This document shows, piece by piece, positions 35,462-45,187 of a DNA stretch of 64,000 nt. Both the position numbers and the translations under genes were made by a program. The notes beneath the pieces are model-generated. The model saw only the letters and a list, made by a program, of their open reading frames with translations, searched no databases and was not told the origin of the DNA. The DNA comes from an uncultured Clostridia bacterium (lineage in GTDB: Bacteria; Bacillota; Clostridia; Christensenellales; UBA1242), in contig CAKVHF010000002.1 of the NCBI GenBank assembly GCA_934748015.1, positions 62,001-126,000 on the forward strand, in the 5' to 3' direction. The number at the start of each line of letters is the position of its first letter. Positions within the stretch are counted from its first letter, which is position 1.

Positions 35462-36046
35462 ATGAATATAGTATGGACAAGCATCTTAATACTGGGGCTG
35501 GGTATGTTGGTCTTTATTGATCCAGACAATGCTTTTACGACCATGCTGGCTGGAAGCGAAAAGGCAATAGATCTTAGTATCAAACTGTGGGCGGTGTATG
35601 CTCTGTGGCTGGGAGTGTTGCAAATAATGGAAGATACCCATTTGGATCGATTTTTTACTAAAATATTGAAGCCGGCAATTAATAGGCTATTTGGCAGTGC
35701 AGATGAGTATACTAGGGGGCAAATAGCGATCAACATAACCTGCAACATTCTTGGCATGGGCAATGCATGTACGCCTAGCGGAATTAACGCTATTGCTGGC
35801 ATGGACAAGGGACGAGGGATTGTGACGGGCGATATGGCAATGTTAATTATGTTCAATACAGCCAACATCCAATTAGTCCCCACCACTATTATTGGCATAA
35901 GGATATTGCACGGCAGTGTGTCACCGTCTAGCATAATTATCCCTACTATTTTAACATCGCTAGCATCGGTTGTGCTGGGGGTTGTGTTGTGCAAATTGTG
36001 TGCAAAAATATTTGACCAAAAGAAAAATGGGAGGGGTAAAAAATGA
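35462..36046 (+). CDS. spmA: spore maturation protein SpmA-like
   Basis: A 194-residue integral membrane protein with a nucleoside-recognition (Gate) domain: NLVWTSILILGLGML-type first helix, LWAVYALWLGVLQIMED, and GNACTPSGINAIAGMDKGRG near 99, the conserved SpmA block. In Bacillus SpmA and SpmB are needed for core dehydration in spores. ATG 35462 is chosen by the frame's start. It overlaps the SpmB gene by 4 bp (ATGA), the usual coupled pair. The first ATG is preceded by few bases of recognisable RBS. Confidence 0.88.
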   Translation: MNIVWTSILILGLGMLVFIDPDNAFTTMLAGSEKAIDLSIKLWAVYALWLGVLQIMEDTHLDRFFTKILKPAINRLFGSADEYTRGQIAINITCNILGMGNACTPSGINAIAGMDKGRGIVTGDMAMLIMFNTANIQLVPTTIIGIRILHGSVSPSSIIIPTILTSLASVVLGVVLCKLCAKIFDQKKNGRGKK

Positions 36047-36552
36047 GTGCATATTTTATCCCCATGCTAATAATTGCACTGGTTGTATATTCGGTGTACA
36101 AGAGGCACAATGCATACAATAGTTTTGTGGTGGGGGCTAAGAAATCTTTTGATCTAATAATAACAACATTTCCGTACATTGTGGCGGTTTTGATCGTTGT
36201 GGCTGTATACAACGCAAGTGGGCTTAATGTGTATGTCGCCAAAGTTTTGTCGCCAGTGCTAAAAGTGGTGGGTGTGCCGGTAGAGTTGACCGAATTGATT
36301 GTGATCAAGAACTTTACTGGTGGAGGAAGCATTGCGATACTGGAAAGCATATTTGAAACATATGGAGTAGATACATACATAGGCAGATGTGCTAGCGTGG
36401 TTATGGCTAGCAGTGAGGCGGTGTTTTATATAACGGCGGTGTATTTTTCCAAGACCAAGATTGAGAAATTTAAATATATTATTCCGCTTGCACTAATTAT
36501 GAATTTGTTTTCGGCAATTTTTGCGTGCTTTGTCTGTAGGATAATAATGTAA
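36043..36552 (+). CDS. spmB: spore maturation protein SpmB-like
   Basis: A 169-residue membrane protein, partner of SpmA. Nucleoside-recognition domain again, with NSFVVGAKKSFDLIITTFPYIVA near 26 and NFTGGGSIAILE near 103, typical of SpmB. Start overlaps spmA by four bases, with GGGAGGGG upstream. Together they suggest the organism sporulates or once did; no other sporulation genes except a YyaC-type protein at 42147 are in this window. Confidence 0.88.
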   Translation: MSAYFIPMLIIALVVYSVYKRHNAYNSFVVGAKKSFDLIITTFPYIVAVLIVVAVYNASGLNVYVAKVLSPVLKVVGVPVELTELIVIKNFTGGGSIAILESIFETYGVDTYIGRCASVVMASSEAVFYITAVYFSKTKIEKFKYIIPLALIMNLFSAIFACFVCRIIM

Positions 36553-36798
36553 GATTATTTGCTATGGATAATTTGCTTGACTAAATGTACAATAATATTA
36601 TACAATAGCAATATATATTGACGGCAATATTAGTTTTTCTTATGGACTGTTGTCAATTGATGATTAATAAAAAATTGTGTCCGCTTGCCTAATTTTGTTT
36701 TTTTATAATAACGGGGTAGAAATATTTTCTTTTGGTGAAAACAATCAAATTTTTAAGCGGAATTGATTAAAACAAGTAAGTAGAAAAGGTAAAAAAAT

Positions 36799-37653
36799 AT
36801 GGTAAAAATTATAGTAGATAGTTCGTGTGATTTGTCCGAAGAGTTAATTAAAGAATACAATCTAACAGTTGTTCCTTTCAATGTTTTGCTAGGGGATACA
36901 GAATACAAAGATGGCGTAAATTTAACTCCAGCAATGATATTTGATTATGTTGATAAGAATAATGTTTTGCCTAAGACCGCTGCTATCAGTGCATATGATT
37001 TCGAGCAGATCTTTGAGGCAAATAAGAACAAAGATGGAATTATTTGTATAACAATCGGTGCTAAGATATCTGTAACCAATAGCAATGCGGTAGAAGCTGC
37101 TAAGAAATTTGATAACGTAAGAGTTATTGACAGTATGTCACTTAGTAGTGGTGTAGGCATACAAGCAATATATGCGAGCATTCTTGCTAGCAAGGGTTAC
37201 AAACTGGATGAGATTGTAGAGAGAGTTGAAGCAAGACGTAGCAAAGTTCAGATAAGTTTTGCTACTTACAAGCTTAACTACCTACACAAAGGCGGTCGTT
37301 GCAGTAGTTTGCAATTGTTGGGTGCTAACTTGCTTAAGATCCGTCCATCTATCGCACTAGTTAATGGCAAAATGGAAATGCATAAGAAATATATGGGACC
37401 AATGCTTAGAGTATGCAAGAAGTATGTAGACGATACTTTGGAGGAATTTAATACTCCTAACAAGCGTCTAGTATTTGTTACCCATGCATCTGCAACACCT
37501 GAGATTGTTAATACAGTTAAGGACGAGTTGAATCTTAAGTTCACAGCAGATAGAGTATGCGAGACAGTCGCAGGTGCAACTGTTACATCTCACTGTGGCG
37601 AGAATACAATCGGCATAATCTATTATAATGACGATATTGATTGGGAAGCGTAA
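36799..37653 (+). CDS. DegV family fatty-acid-binding protein
   Basis: A 284-residue DegV protein. IIVDSSCDLSEELIKEYNLTVVPFNVLLGDTEYKDGVNL (start; fatty-acid head-group residues) and KTAAISAYDFEQIFEA near 54, SMSLSSGVGIQAIYAS near 113, and LNYLHKGGRCSSLQLLGANLLKIRP near 153. In Gram-positive bacteria these FakB-like proteins present fatty acids to the FakA kinase for phosphorylation and incorporation. No fakA is nearby. Stands alone, with AAAAGG before the ATG and a terminator at 37659. Confidence 0.92.
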   Translation: MVKIIVDSSCDLSEELIKEYNLTVVPFNVLLGDTEYKDGVNLTPAMIFDYVDKNNVLPKTAAISAYDFEQIFEANKNKDGIICITIGAKISVTNSNAVEAAKKFDNVRVIDSMSLSSGVGIQAIYASILASKGYKLDEIVERVEARRSKVQISFATYKLNYLHKGGRCSSLQLLGANLLKIRPSIALVNGKMEMHKKYMGPMLRVCKKYVDDTLEEFNTPNKRLVFVTHASATPEIVNTVKDELNLKFTADRVCETVAGATVTSHCGENTIGIIYYNDDIDWEA

Positions 37654-37658
37654 ATAAC

Positions 37659-37685
37659 AAAAGTGGCTAGATTTAGCCACTTTTT
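37659..37685 (+). terminator. terminator hairpin, copy A of a recurring type
   Basis: AAAAGTGGCT AGATTT AGCCACTTTT. The same hairpin recurs at 38475 and, with a slightly changed loop, at 40852. Confidence 0.9.
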
Positions 37686-37851
37686 GTGTATATGTACAGT
37701 CTGCTTATTATTAGCATTATTATCACAAACAAATTGTATAATTGATATAGGAGAAAAACAATAAAACTATAACCATGGGCGTTCAAAGATTATTTTGCAT
37801 GCTTGTAATAAATGAAATGTATAGGCAGAACAAAAAAACGAGGAGAAGATA

Positions 37852-38412
37852 ATGGAAATAGAAAAAGAGGTTAGATACATAGTAGATAACAAAGTATGGC
37901 AGAGTGTAATAGATGGAACAACAGAGTATAAACCGCAAGAACACATGATAGACATCACTATGGGCAAGTATGGTTTTGAATCTTTTGCTAAGACTGGGCT
38001 TGTGTTCCGAGTAAGGCAAAAAGGTCAAAAAACAACTCTGGAAATTAAGAAAAGAGTGCAGGATAGAGAGTGGCAAGAGGAGAGTATAGTTATTGACTTA
38101 GTCGAGAGAGGTGTGTCATATCTTAGCCTTGCAGGATTGTCACCTTATCTATATATTGATCGAACAAGAGAGGTTAGACGATATAAGGGTCTAAAAATAT
38201 TCTTGGACGATGTTAAGATGCTAGGCAAATATATAGAAATAGAGTATCAGGAAAGCGATCAAGCAGAAAATGAGTTAAGAGAGTTTTTGCAGAAGTTTGA
38301 CATCACAAGCGATCCACAACCTCTGTATGGTGATATTATTATAGCAAAGTACAGAAATGACCAAAGTTTCAAAAACGAGTTTGATAAAAAGTTGCAAAAT
38401 CTAATAAGTTAA
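37852..38412 (+). CDS. CYTH-domain protein
   Basis: A 186-residue single-domain CYTH/triphosphate tunnel protein: EIEKEVRYIV at the start (E-x-E-x-R form of the E-x-E-x-K motif), GLVFRVRQKGQKTTLEIKKRV near 45, KIFLDDVKMLGKYIEIEYQES near 117. The arginine, lysine and acidic tunnel residues are present. Such proteins hydrolyse inorganic triphosphate or thiamine triphosphate, or are adenylate cyclases. ATG 37852 has GAGGAG six bases upstream. A second CYTH domain lies in the 29-kb fusion, so the genome carries two types. Confidence 0.88.
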   Translation: MEIEKEVRYIVDNKVWQSVIDGTTEYKPQEHMIDITMGKYGFESFAKTGLVFRVRQKGQKTTLEIKKRVQDREWQEESIVIDLVERGVSYLSLAGLSPYLYIDRTREVRRYKGLKIFLDDVKMLGKYIEIEYQESDQAENELREFLQKFDITSDPQPLYGDIIIAKYRNDQSFKNEFDKKLQNLIS

Positions 38413-38474
38413 AATTATAGAAAATTGAAATTTTGTAAATAAATAATAAAAAAATTATAACAAAAGAACTGCAA

Positions 38475-38501
38475 AAAAGTGGCTAGATTTAGCCACTTTT
38501 T
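38475..38501. terminator. bidirectional terminator hairpin, copy B
   Basis: AAAAGTGGCT AGATTT AGCCACTTTT with an A-run and a T-run, between the convergent CYTH and ABC-F genes. Same sequence as 37659. Confidence 0.9.
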
Positions 38502-38512
38502 CTTTACCACGA

Positions 38513-40477
38513 CTAACCCATTAAGTCGTACCACTCTTCCATTAGATCTTTTAGTAGTATATTTTTTTCTTCTATCTCTTGGTTGATTTCGCCTATCTTA
38601 ATATAGTCACTGAAGACTTCTGGCATGTCGTAATTAGCAGACAATTCTGCTATTTCTTTTTCCACCTCTTCTATTTGTTGTTCTAGTTTTTTGATACGAT
38701 TGCGTTTCTTATTTTCTTCTTTGGAGCGGAAATAGTAGTTGTCTTTTTTGTCTTCTTCCCTCGAAAGTGTTTCGCTGTTGATAGCAGATTGTTGAGGTGC
38801 TGTCGCTATAGTTGTGGTTGGCTTTGCTTTTTGTTTGTCCTTAGCTTGCGTATCTGTGTTGTTGCCATCTCGCATAGCAATATAGCTACTATATGTTGTG
38901 TTAGGCAGATATTTTGCTTGACCGCCTTCGAACACAAGCAGGCTTGTGGCTATCTTGTTGATAAAATATCTATCGTGGGAGACGAATAATATTGTTCCAT
39001 CGAAGGTTGATATTAGATTTTCTAGAGTTTCTTTGCCAGTTATGTCCAGGTGGTTGGTCGGTTCATCCAGCAAGAGTGTGTTAGGCTTGGGCTTGAAGAT
39101 TTTGCATAGTTCCAATCGCACTAGTTCACCACCGCTTAGATCGTCCAACTTCTTATACACATCATCTTGGCTAAATCTAAATGCCCCTAAGTCGCTTCGT
39201 GCTTCTTGGTTGGACAACTCTGGATAACGCTTCTGATAGTTGTCTAGAACGGTTTCACTGCCTAGGTTGTTGCTGGCAGTAAATTGGTCGAAATATCCTA
39301 TTTCTACATTTGTGCCCATGGTGATTTTGCCAGATAGAGGAGGGACAATGCCCATAATTGTTTTTAGCAGAGTTGATTTGCCCAGTCCGTTGCCACCGAT
39401 TATGCCCACACGATCTTTCTTGGATAATTTGAAATTGATAGTAGACAATGGGTGGTCGTAGCCGATAACAAGGTTCTTAAATGTGATCACATCTGTGCCA
39501 CTCTCGATCCTTGGCTTGATATTGGCATGAAAGGTGGCGGTGTCCGCTTTCTCGGGGTTTTCCACTTTTTCCATTTTGTCTATTTGTTTTAGTTTGCTTT
39601 GAGCCATTTTGGCTTTGGTCGCTTTGTATCTAAAGCGATCTGCCACTGCTTGCAGACGATTGACATTGCTGGTGTACTCGGCATATTCTTTCAGTTGTTT
39701 GTCGTAATTCAATGCTTTTTGCTTAACATAATCGGAATAATTGCCGACATATCTAGTAGTCTTGTGCCTCTCTATTTCGTACACTACATTGACAAATTTG
39801 TCTAGAAACATACGATCGTGACTAACAACTATCACGAACTTCTTGTACGCTTTAAGATAACCCTCTAGCCACTCTATTGCTTGGATGTCTAGATGGTTGG
39901 TTGGCTCGTCTAGAATAAGCAGATCGGGTTTGCTTAGCAGTAACTTAATGAAAGCAATTTTGGTCTGTTGTCCGCCCGAAAATTCCTTTAACTTCTTCTT
40001 TTTGTCTGCTTCGGTAAAGCCAAAGTTCTTTAGGGCAAGATTGATTTCTTTGCGATAGGTATATCCGCCCATGTCGTCATATCTTGCACATGCCTTAGAG
40101 TAGTCCTCGAATACTTTTGGGTTAGTAGCAGTTGCACAAGCGTCCTCTAGGGCTTTCATTTTTTTGCCCATTGCAACAATGTCACTATATATCTTTAGTA
40201 TCTCCTCTTCCATAGTGGCATTGTCATCTTCGAAAGTAATCTGCTTAAGATGACCGATCTTGAAATTGCCTGTCTTCTCTATTCTATTAATCTTGGTTGC
40301 CTCGTTGACAGTGTCTATCTCTTGTTCACCCATAATAACTCTTAGTAGGGTGGTTTTGCCACAGCCGTTTCGCCCAACTATTGCGACTTTTTCGCCATCA
40401 TTGATCTCGAAATTAATGTGTGACAATACCTCATTACTGCCAAATGACACACTTACATCTGTTAGTTTAATTCTCAT
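38513..40477 (-). CDS. ABC-F family ATPase
   Basis: A 654-residue protein with two ABC cassettes and no membrane part. Cassette 1: GRNGCGKTTLLRV (near residue 35), SGGQQTKIAFIKLLLSKPDLLILDEPTNHLD; an arm region (about 235-300) with the linker helices; cassette 2: GGNGLGKSTLLKT (near 361) and SGGELVRLELCKIFKPKPNTLLLDEPTNHLD. The C-terminal 80 residues form a lysine-glutamate coiled coil. ABC-F proteins act on the ribosome as translation factors or antibiotic-resistance proteins. The coiled-coil tail fits the Uup/YdiF-like branches; no antibiotic context is seen, so a housekeeping role is likely. Confidence 0.92.
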   Translation of the reverse strand: MRIKLTDVSVSFGSNEVLSHINFEINDGEKVAIVGRNGCGKTTLLRVIMGEQEIDTVNEATKINRIEKTGNFKIGHLKQITFEDDNATMEEEILKIYSDIVAMGKKMKALEDACATATNPKVFEDYSKACARYDDMGGYTYRKEINLALKNFGFTEADKKKKLKEFSGGQQTKIAFIKLLLSKPDLLILDEPTNHLDIQAIEWLEGYLKAYKKFVIVVSHDRMFLDKFVNVVYEIERHKTTRYVGNYSDYVKQKALNYDKQLKEYAEYTSNVNRLQAVADRFRYKATKAKMAQSKLKQIDKMEKVENPEKADTATFHANIKPRIESGTDVITFKNLVIGYDHPLSTINFKLSKKDRVGIIGGNGLGKSTLLKTIMGIVPPLSGKITMGTNVEIGYFDQFTASNNLGSETVLDNYQKRYPELSNQEARSDLGAFRFSQDDVYKKLDDLSGGELVRLELCKIFKPKPNTLLLDEPTNHLDITGKETLENLISTFDGTILFVSHDRYFINKIATSLLVFEGGQAKYLPNTTYSSYIAMRDGNNTDTQAKDKQKAKPTTTIATAPQQSAINSETLSREEDKKDNYYFRSKEENKKRNRIKKLEQQIEEVEKEIAELSANYDMPEVFSDYIKIGEINQEIEEKNILLKDLMEEWYDLMG

Positions 40478-40851
40478 ACAATATATAATGCACCAAAATA
40501 TGCCAGATTGTCAATCTTATTGTTTGAGATTTTTTTCATAGCTATGACTTGAATTGTGACAAGTGTGCTTTTGTAAATAGTTTTTTTCAATAGAAAAAAT
40601 AATTTTTCATAATTCTCACTATTATATATTTTCATTGATTAATTAAAATTATTTGTAATTTTTCCAATTAATTGTTTTTAATATTTTGATTGTACATTTG
40701 TTTATTTAAAAAAATTGTAAAACATTTTTTCTGTTAATATTATTTTCAATGATTTATCTAAATAACAACCGATAAAAAATATATAAAAACTAAAAAATCG
40801 TTAATAGAAATATCAAAAAAAATCAAAAGCAGAACAAACAAAGAATAATAA
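40478..40851. other. A+T-rich gap
   Basis: About 370 bp of very A+T-rich DNA between the divergently placed CvpA terminator and the ABC-F start. On the minus strand TTGACA (about 40520) lies before the ABC-F gene, with a poor -10 (CATTAT). No gene or RNA is evident. Confidence 0.6.
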
Positions 40852-40877
40852 AAAAGTGGCTAAGTTTAGCCACTTTT
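40852..40877 (-). terminator. terminator hairpin, copy C
   Basis: AAAAGTGGCTA AGTT TAGCCACTTTT, followed by T-rich DNA on the minus strand; it ends the cvpA transcript. Related to the hairpins at 37659 and 38475. Confidence 0.85.
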
Positions 40878-40918
40878 ATGTTTTATGCTTGGGTTTTAAC
40901 TTTTATATTTTTTCTAGT

Positions 40919-41818
40919 TTATTCTGCAGTTACTGTATAGTACAATTTACATGTTTTGCCATAGGCGGTGACAGTTACTTCTTTGCGCTCTGTGACAGCA
41001 GATGTGTCGATTGCTTCCGAGAAATTGCTTGCGGTCAAGTGCAATATATGAGTTTCTGCATCTTTGCCTGGCTTGTATATAAATGTAATGTCGCTATAGT
41101 CCACTGTTTGACCCAATGTATAGTGCAGTGCGGTTGATCCGTCTGGATATGCGACTTCTAGAATTGTGTTATTATCTTGTTCGTTTGCTTTGTCCTCGTC
41201 AAATACACCATTGATGATTTCGTCAAATGATTTGCCATTCATCTTGCCCTCGACATATTTGTCGACATATCCATAGGCAAATGATGTAACAGATGTGTTA
41301 TTGATAGTTGTGGATATTGTATCGGATAGTCCTGGGATGCCTAGGGTAACTAGAATAGAGCAGATAGATAGTGCGACAGCAACCACAAGAGAACCTTTGA
41401 CAGCACCTAGTAGGAAGCCGAAAAACCTGTTAAGTCCGCCCAGTGCAACCGACTTGCTAGTGATGGACTTAAATAGATTGCTAAGCAGTCTAACAATACA
41501 ACGAATGAAGATAAACATAAGTATGCCGGATAGTAGCACTGTTAGGAAGGCTGCCAATTTTTCTCTAGGGTATGATGCACCAAATATGATAAGCGAATCA
41601 CCAACACCCAACTTATCCTTAAGGATAGTGTCGAACCAACCATCTATGTCTAGCACCGAACGGATAACACCGGCAAACCAATTGGCTGTCTTGACCGAAA
41701 TAAGTGCTGAGACAAATATAGAACATATTGATATTATGCCATCAAAGAAACCTTTGCATAGCCCTATGATAGCCGATATTAGTATTATTGCTATAACCAC
41801 TATATCTAGCCAGTTCAT
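40919..41818 (-). CDS. CvpA family membrane protein
   Basis: A 299-residue protein. The first 170 residues have four hydrophobic helices and the CvpA signature WLDIVVIAIILISAIIGLCKGFFDGI near residue 3 and GGLNRFFGFLLGAVKGSLVV near 127. The C-terminal 130 residues are an extra soluble domain outside the membrane, not part of the short CvpA form. CvpA was named from colicin V production but is general; a role in the envelope is likely. AGGAGG precedes the ATG. It stands alone on the minus strand. Confidence 0.88.
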   Translation of the reverse strand: MNWLDIVVIAIILISAIIGLCKGFFDGIISICSIFVSALISVKTANWFAGVIRSVLDIDGWFDTILKDKLGVGDSLIIFGASYPREKLAAFLTVLLSGILMFIFIRCIVRLLSNLFKSITSKSVALGGLNRFFGFLLGAVKGSLVVAVALSICSILVTLGIPGLSDTISTTINNTSVTSFAYGYVDKYVEGKMNGKSFDEIINGVFDEDKANEQDNNTILEVAYPDGSTALHYTLGQTVDYSDITFIYKPGKDAETHILHLTASNFSEAIDTSAVTERKEVTVTAYGKTCKLYYTVTAE

Positions 41819-42146
41819 AATATCCTCCTATAACATTTTGCTTGTTTCTAGTTTGTCTTAACTTGATTTTTTGCACACAACTGCATTTAGTCGACAGACA
41901 AACCACTATTGTTAATTGTAATATATCATATTTTTACGAAAAAGTCACTAGATTAAACATTTATTTCCAAAAAATGCAAAAGAAGGGACGTAAACATGTA
42001 TTTAGTTTGCAAAATTTCGATTAAACGGAAGATTTTGTGGCAAAAATAGTGCAAAAGCTGTGCAAAAAATTTTTTTATATTTTGGAAGGTTTTGGCGTAA
42101 GGATTTTTTGCAAATATTATTTTTTGTTACGAAGGGGGAATATAGT

Positions 42147-42683
42147 ATGCGGTTTTTTCTAGAAAGTGAGAGGGCAAAGAAGGAATTGGCTATGATGCTA
42201 GCAAGCGAAATGGATGATAATATCCCGATATTTGTATGTATAGGTTCGGACAGAGTTGTGTCGGACATGATAGCACCGCTAGTGGCAGAAATGTTGGTGA
42301 AAAATAGAATTGAGGCGTATGTCTATGGCAGGCTTAACAACCCAATTGTATCCAGTAACCTCAATAGTGCAATGCGATACATTGAAGGCAAGCATAAGGA
42401 TAGCAAAATAATAGTGATAGATGCAGGAGTGGGAAATCTTAGCGATATTGGTTCGGTCAAACTAAATAGTTGCGGTTGTATTCCAGCAGGGGTGTATGGG
42501 ACTAATGTTAGAGTGTATGGTGATATATCTATCATGCCTATTGTTAGCACTATTGGGCTACAAGATAAGATGTTTCTGCAATGTGCTAGAGTCAAGGTGG
42601 TGTATGATCTGGCACGCAATATTGCGGATAGCATACTTATGGCTGTGGACATTGCACGCAGGTTGAAGACAATGGCGATATAG
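42147..42683 (+). CDS. YyaC-type spore protease-like protein (DUF1256)
   Basis: A 178-residue protein of the DUF1256/YyaC family: MRFFLESERAKKELAMML at the start, IFVCIGSDRVVSDMIAPLVAEML near 31, VYGRLNNPIVSSNLNSAMRYIE near 64, IVIDAGVGNLSDIGSVKL near 95 and AGVYGTNVRVYGDISIMPIVSTIG near 122, with a glycine-rich C-terminal helix. It is related to the germination protease GPR and occurs in spore formers. I take ATG 42147 with AAGGGGG eight bases upstream; the frame opens earlier (42060) but the extra residues are not family-like. Supports a sporulating ancestor, as do spmA/spmB. Confidence 0.85.
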   Translation: MRFFLESERAKKELAMMLASEMDDNIPIFVCIGSDRVVSDMIAPLVAEMLVKNRIEAYVYGRLNNPIVSSNLNSAMRYIEGKHKDSKIIVIDAGVGNLSDIGSVKLNSCGCIPAGVYGTNVRVYGDISIMPIVSTIGLQDKMFLQCARVKVVYDLARNIADSILMAVDIARRLKTMAI

Positions 42684-42832
42684 ATATATACAATAATATT
42701 TTTTTCGACAAAATTTTCACAAAATAACAATTTAGTTGCTATAGACTAATAAATATGGTGTTTATTTTTTTGATTTTTTATTTTTATGTGTTATAATCAA
42801 TCGACTATTAGATAATTAGGAGGCTGTTATTT

Positions 42833-45187
42833 TTGGGAAATAATAAGAAAAAAAGTTATAAAAATTATTTGTATATACTTCTTATAATACTAGGTGCATG
42901 CTTGTTATTCTTTCTATTTAGCACCAATGACACCAACAAGAGTGTCAGCTATAGCAAGGCACAAGATATGCTATATAGTGGCATAGTTCAGGAGATATAT
43001 GTTAACAATGGTACGGGTTATATCCTGCTATTTAACAACGAAACAACTACTGCTGAGGGTGCAGAGTACAAGACTACTCTTACTCCTAAGCAACGCAAGG
43101 CTTTTCCTAGCCAATACGACTATTACTTCACTTACAACAACACTTCGACCGATCTAGATTTTATCGAAGATTTCCAGAAAGTAGTTGTTATGGTCAATGC
43201 TTCGACCGAGGAAACAATTATTGTTCCAGAGACTAGTGATAACACTTATGCTGGCAGAGATGCTAGCCATTTGAAGAACTTTGACCTAACTAAGTTCAAT
43301 TATGACAAAGGCAATCCAACAGAAAGTTTTTTTGAAACAATCTTGCCATACATCTACATTGCACTTATGATCGTGCTAGGTGTACTACTATTCCGTATGT
43401 TCAGTGGCAAGGGCGGTGGTGCCAATATCTTCTCTAAGAGCAGAGCAAGAATGGTTGAGAAATCTAACAAGAAATTTGCTGACATTGCAGGTGCTGACGA
43501 GGAGAAGTTGGAGACCGAAGAGATTGTTGAGTTCTTGAAGAACCCAGCCAAGTTCAAGGCGCTAGGTGCAAGGATCCCTAAGGGTGTATTATTGGTAGGC
43601 CCTCCAGGAACAGGTAAGACATTACTTGCTAAGGCGGTTGCGGGTGAGAGCAATGTTCCATTCTTCAGTATCAGCGGTTCTGACTTTGTTGAATTGTATG
43701 TTGGTGTAGGTGCAAGTCGTGTAAGAGACCTATTTGACACAGCAAAAAGAAACGCACCATGTATCGTATTTATAGACGAAATCGATGCAGTGGGTAGACA
43801 GCGTGGTGCAGGCCTAGGTGGTGGCAATGACGAGAGAGAACAGACACTTAACCAGTTGCTAGTAGAGATGGATGGATTTGAGAGCAATGCAGGAATAATT
43901 GTTCTTGCAGCAACCAACAGAGCGGATGTTCTAGATCCAGCACTTATGAGACCGGGCAGATTTGATAGACAGATATATGTTAACCCACCAGATGTTAAGG
44001 GCAGAGAGGGTATCATAGAGATACATGCTAAGAACAAGCCAATCGACCCAGAGGTAGATATCAAGGCACTTGCTAGACTTACTAGCGGATTTACTGGTGC
44101 AGATATTGAGAACTGTCTTAACGAGGCAGCTATCTTGGCAGCACGAAACAATCATGTAACAATCAATATGGCAGATATCACAGAGGGTATCAACAAGGTT
44201 ATTATGGGACCTCAGAAGAAGAGTAGATTAGTAACCGAGAATGGCAGAAGACTGACAGCTTATCACGAAGCAGGTCACGCAATAATTGCTAAGTCTCTAG
44301 ACGCAGGCGAGGATGTCCACGAGGTATCTATTATCCCACGTGGCATGGCAGGTGGTTATACATCTACCAGACCTAGTGATGAGGACGAACATTATACATT
44401 GTCTAGACTAAATGCGCGTATATCCATGCTTATGGGTGGAAGAGTTGCGGAAGAGATAATATTTAAGGATATATCTGCAGGTGCAAGTAGCGATATTAAG
44501 AAAGCAACAGACATTGCGCGTAAGATGGTTACCGAATGGGGTATGAGCGACAGACTAGGCTTTATCAACCTAGGCAAAGGCGAAGAAGTATTTATCGGCA
44601 GAGATTATCAATCGCAAAATATATATAGCGAAGAGACTGCAGGCATAATAGACGAAGAGATCAAGAAGATCTTGGATGTCAATTATACAAGAACAGTTAA
44701 GATATTGAAGGAAAAGAAAGATATACTAGACAATCTAGCTAACCTATTGCTACTAGAAGAGACAATATATCAAGACGAAGTAGACGCAATCATGCGTGGC
44801 GAAGACTACAAAGAGATTGCTAAGAGATTGGATGAGAAGTTGAAAGCAAGAAAAGAGGCTGACGACAAACATCAGAAAGAGCAAGAAATATTGCAAAAAC
44901 TAAAACTTCAAGACGAAAACATGAAGAGAGCCAAAATGTATTGCAAAGAAGGCATCCTATCGGAGAGCGAATTGCAAGAAGTATTGAAGCAGACCGAGAA
45001 TGTTAAGAAAGAAGTTGAAGAAGAACTGGGCAAGCTACAAGCTAAACCAGACAAGACAGAAGATAAGAATGAGAAAACCGAAGAAAACAATAGCGAAGAA
45101 TTGAAGAAAGAGGTTGCAAAAACCAAAGAAACTATTAAGAAATCGGTGGAAAACAAGGTAAAAGAAGATAAAAAGGAAGATAAATAA
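42833..45187 (+). CDS. ftsH: ATP-dependent zinc protease FtsH
   Basis: A 784-residue membrane AAA+ protease. N-terminal helix (12-32), a 135-residue extracellular domain, a second helix (about 170-190), AAA domain with GPPGTGKTLLAKAV (near 255), a CIVFIDEIDAVGRQRG Walker B (about 310) and arginine-finger region MRPGRFDRQI, then HEAGH (about 477-481) as zinc site. It degrades misfolded and regulatory membrane proteins. The start is TTG 42833, ten bases after AGGAGG. The C-terminal 120 residues are a lysine-glutamate coiled-coil tail that common FtsH proteins lack. It overlaps the following membrane-protein gene by 1 bp. Confidence 0.96.
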   Translation: MGNNKKKSYKNYLYILLIILGACLLFFLFSTNDTNKSVSYSKAQDMLYSGIVQEIYVNNGTGYILLFNNETTTAEGAEYKTTLTPKQRKAFPSQYDYYFTYNNTSTDLDFIEDFQKVVVMVNASTEETIIVPETSDNTYAGRDASHLKNFDLTKFNYDKGNPTESFFETILPYIYIALMIVLGVLLFRMFSGKGGGANIFSKSRARMVEKSNKKFADIAGADEEKLETEEIVEFLKNPAKFKALGARIPKGVLLVGPPGTGKTLLAKAVAGESNVPFFSISGSDFVELYVGVGASRVRDLFDTAKRNAPCIVFIDEIDAVGRQRGAGLGGGNDEREQTLNQLLVEMDGFESNAGIIVLAATNRADVLDPALMRPGRFDRQIYVNPPDVKGREGIIEIHAKNKPIDPEVDIKALARLTSGFTGADIENCLNEAAILAARNNHVTINMADITEGINKVIMGPQKKSRLVTENGRRLTAYHEAGHAIIAKSLDAGEDVHEVSIIPRGMAGGYTSTRPSDEDEHYTLSRLNARISMLMGGRVAEEIIFKDISAGASSDIKKATDIARKMVTEWGMSDRLGFINLGKGEEVFIGRDYQSQNIYSEETAGIIDEEIKKILDVNYTRTVKILKEKKDILDNLANLLLLEETIYQDEVDAIMRGEDYKEIAKRLDEKLKARKEADDKHQKEQEILQKLKLQDENMKRAKMYCKEGILSESELQEVLKQTENVKKEVEEELGKLQAKPDKTEDKNEKTEENNSEELKKEVAKTKETIKKSVENKVKEDKKEDK

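Noticed and set aside
43354..44151. 265-residue minus-strand ORF in ftsH
   Set aside because: The longest shadow in the window, but it lies wholly in the conserved ATPase region of ftsH and has low-complexity serine/leucine content.
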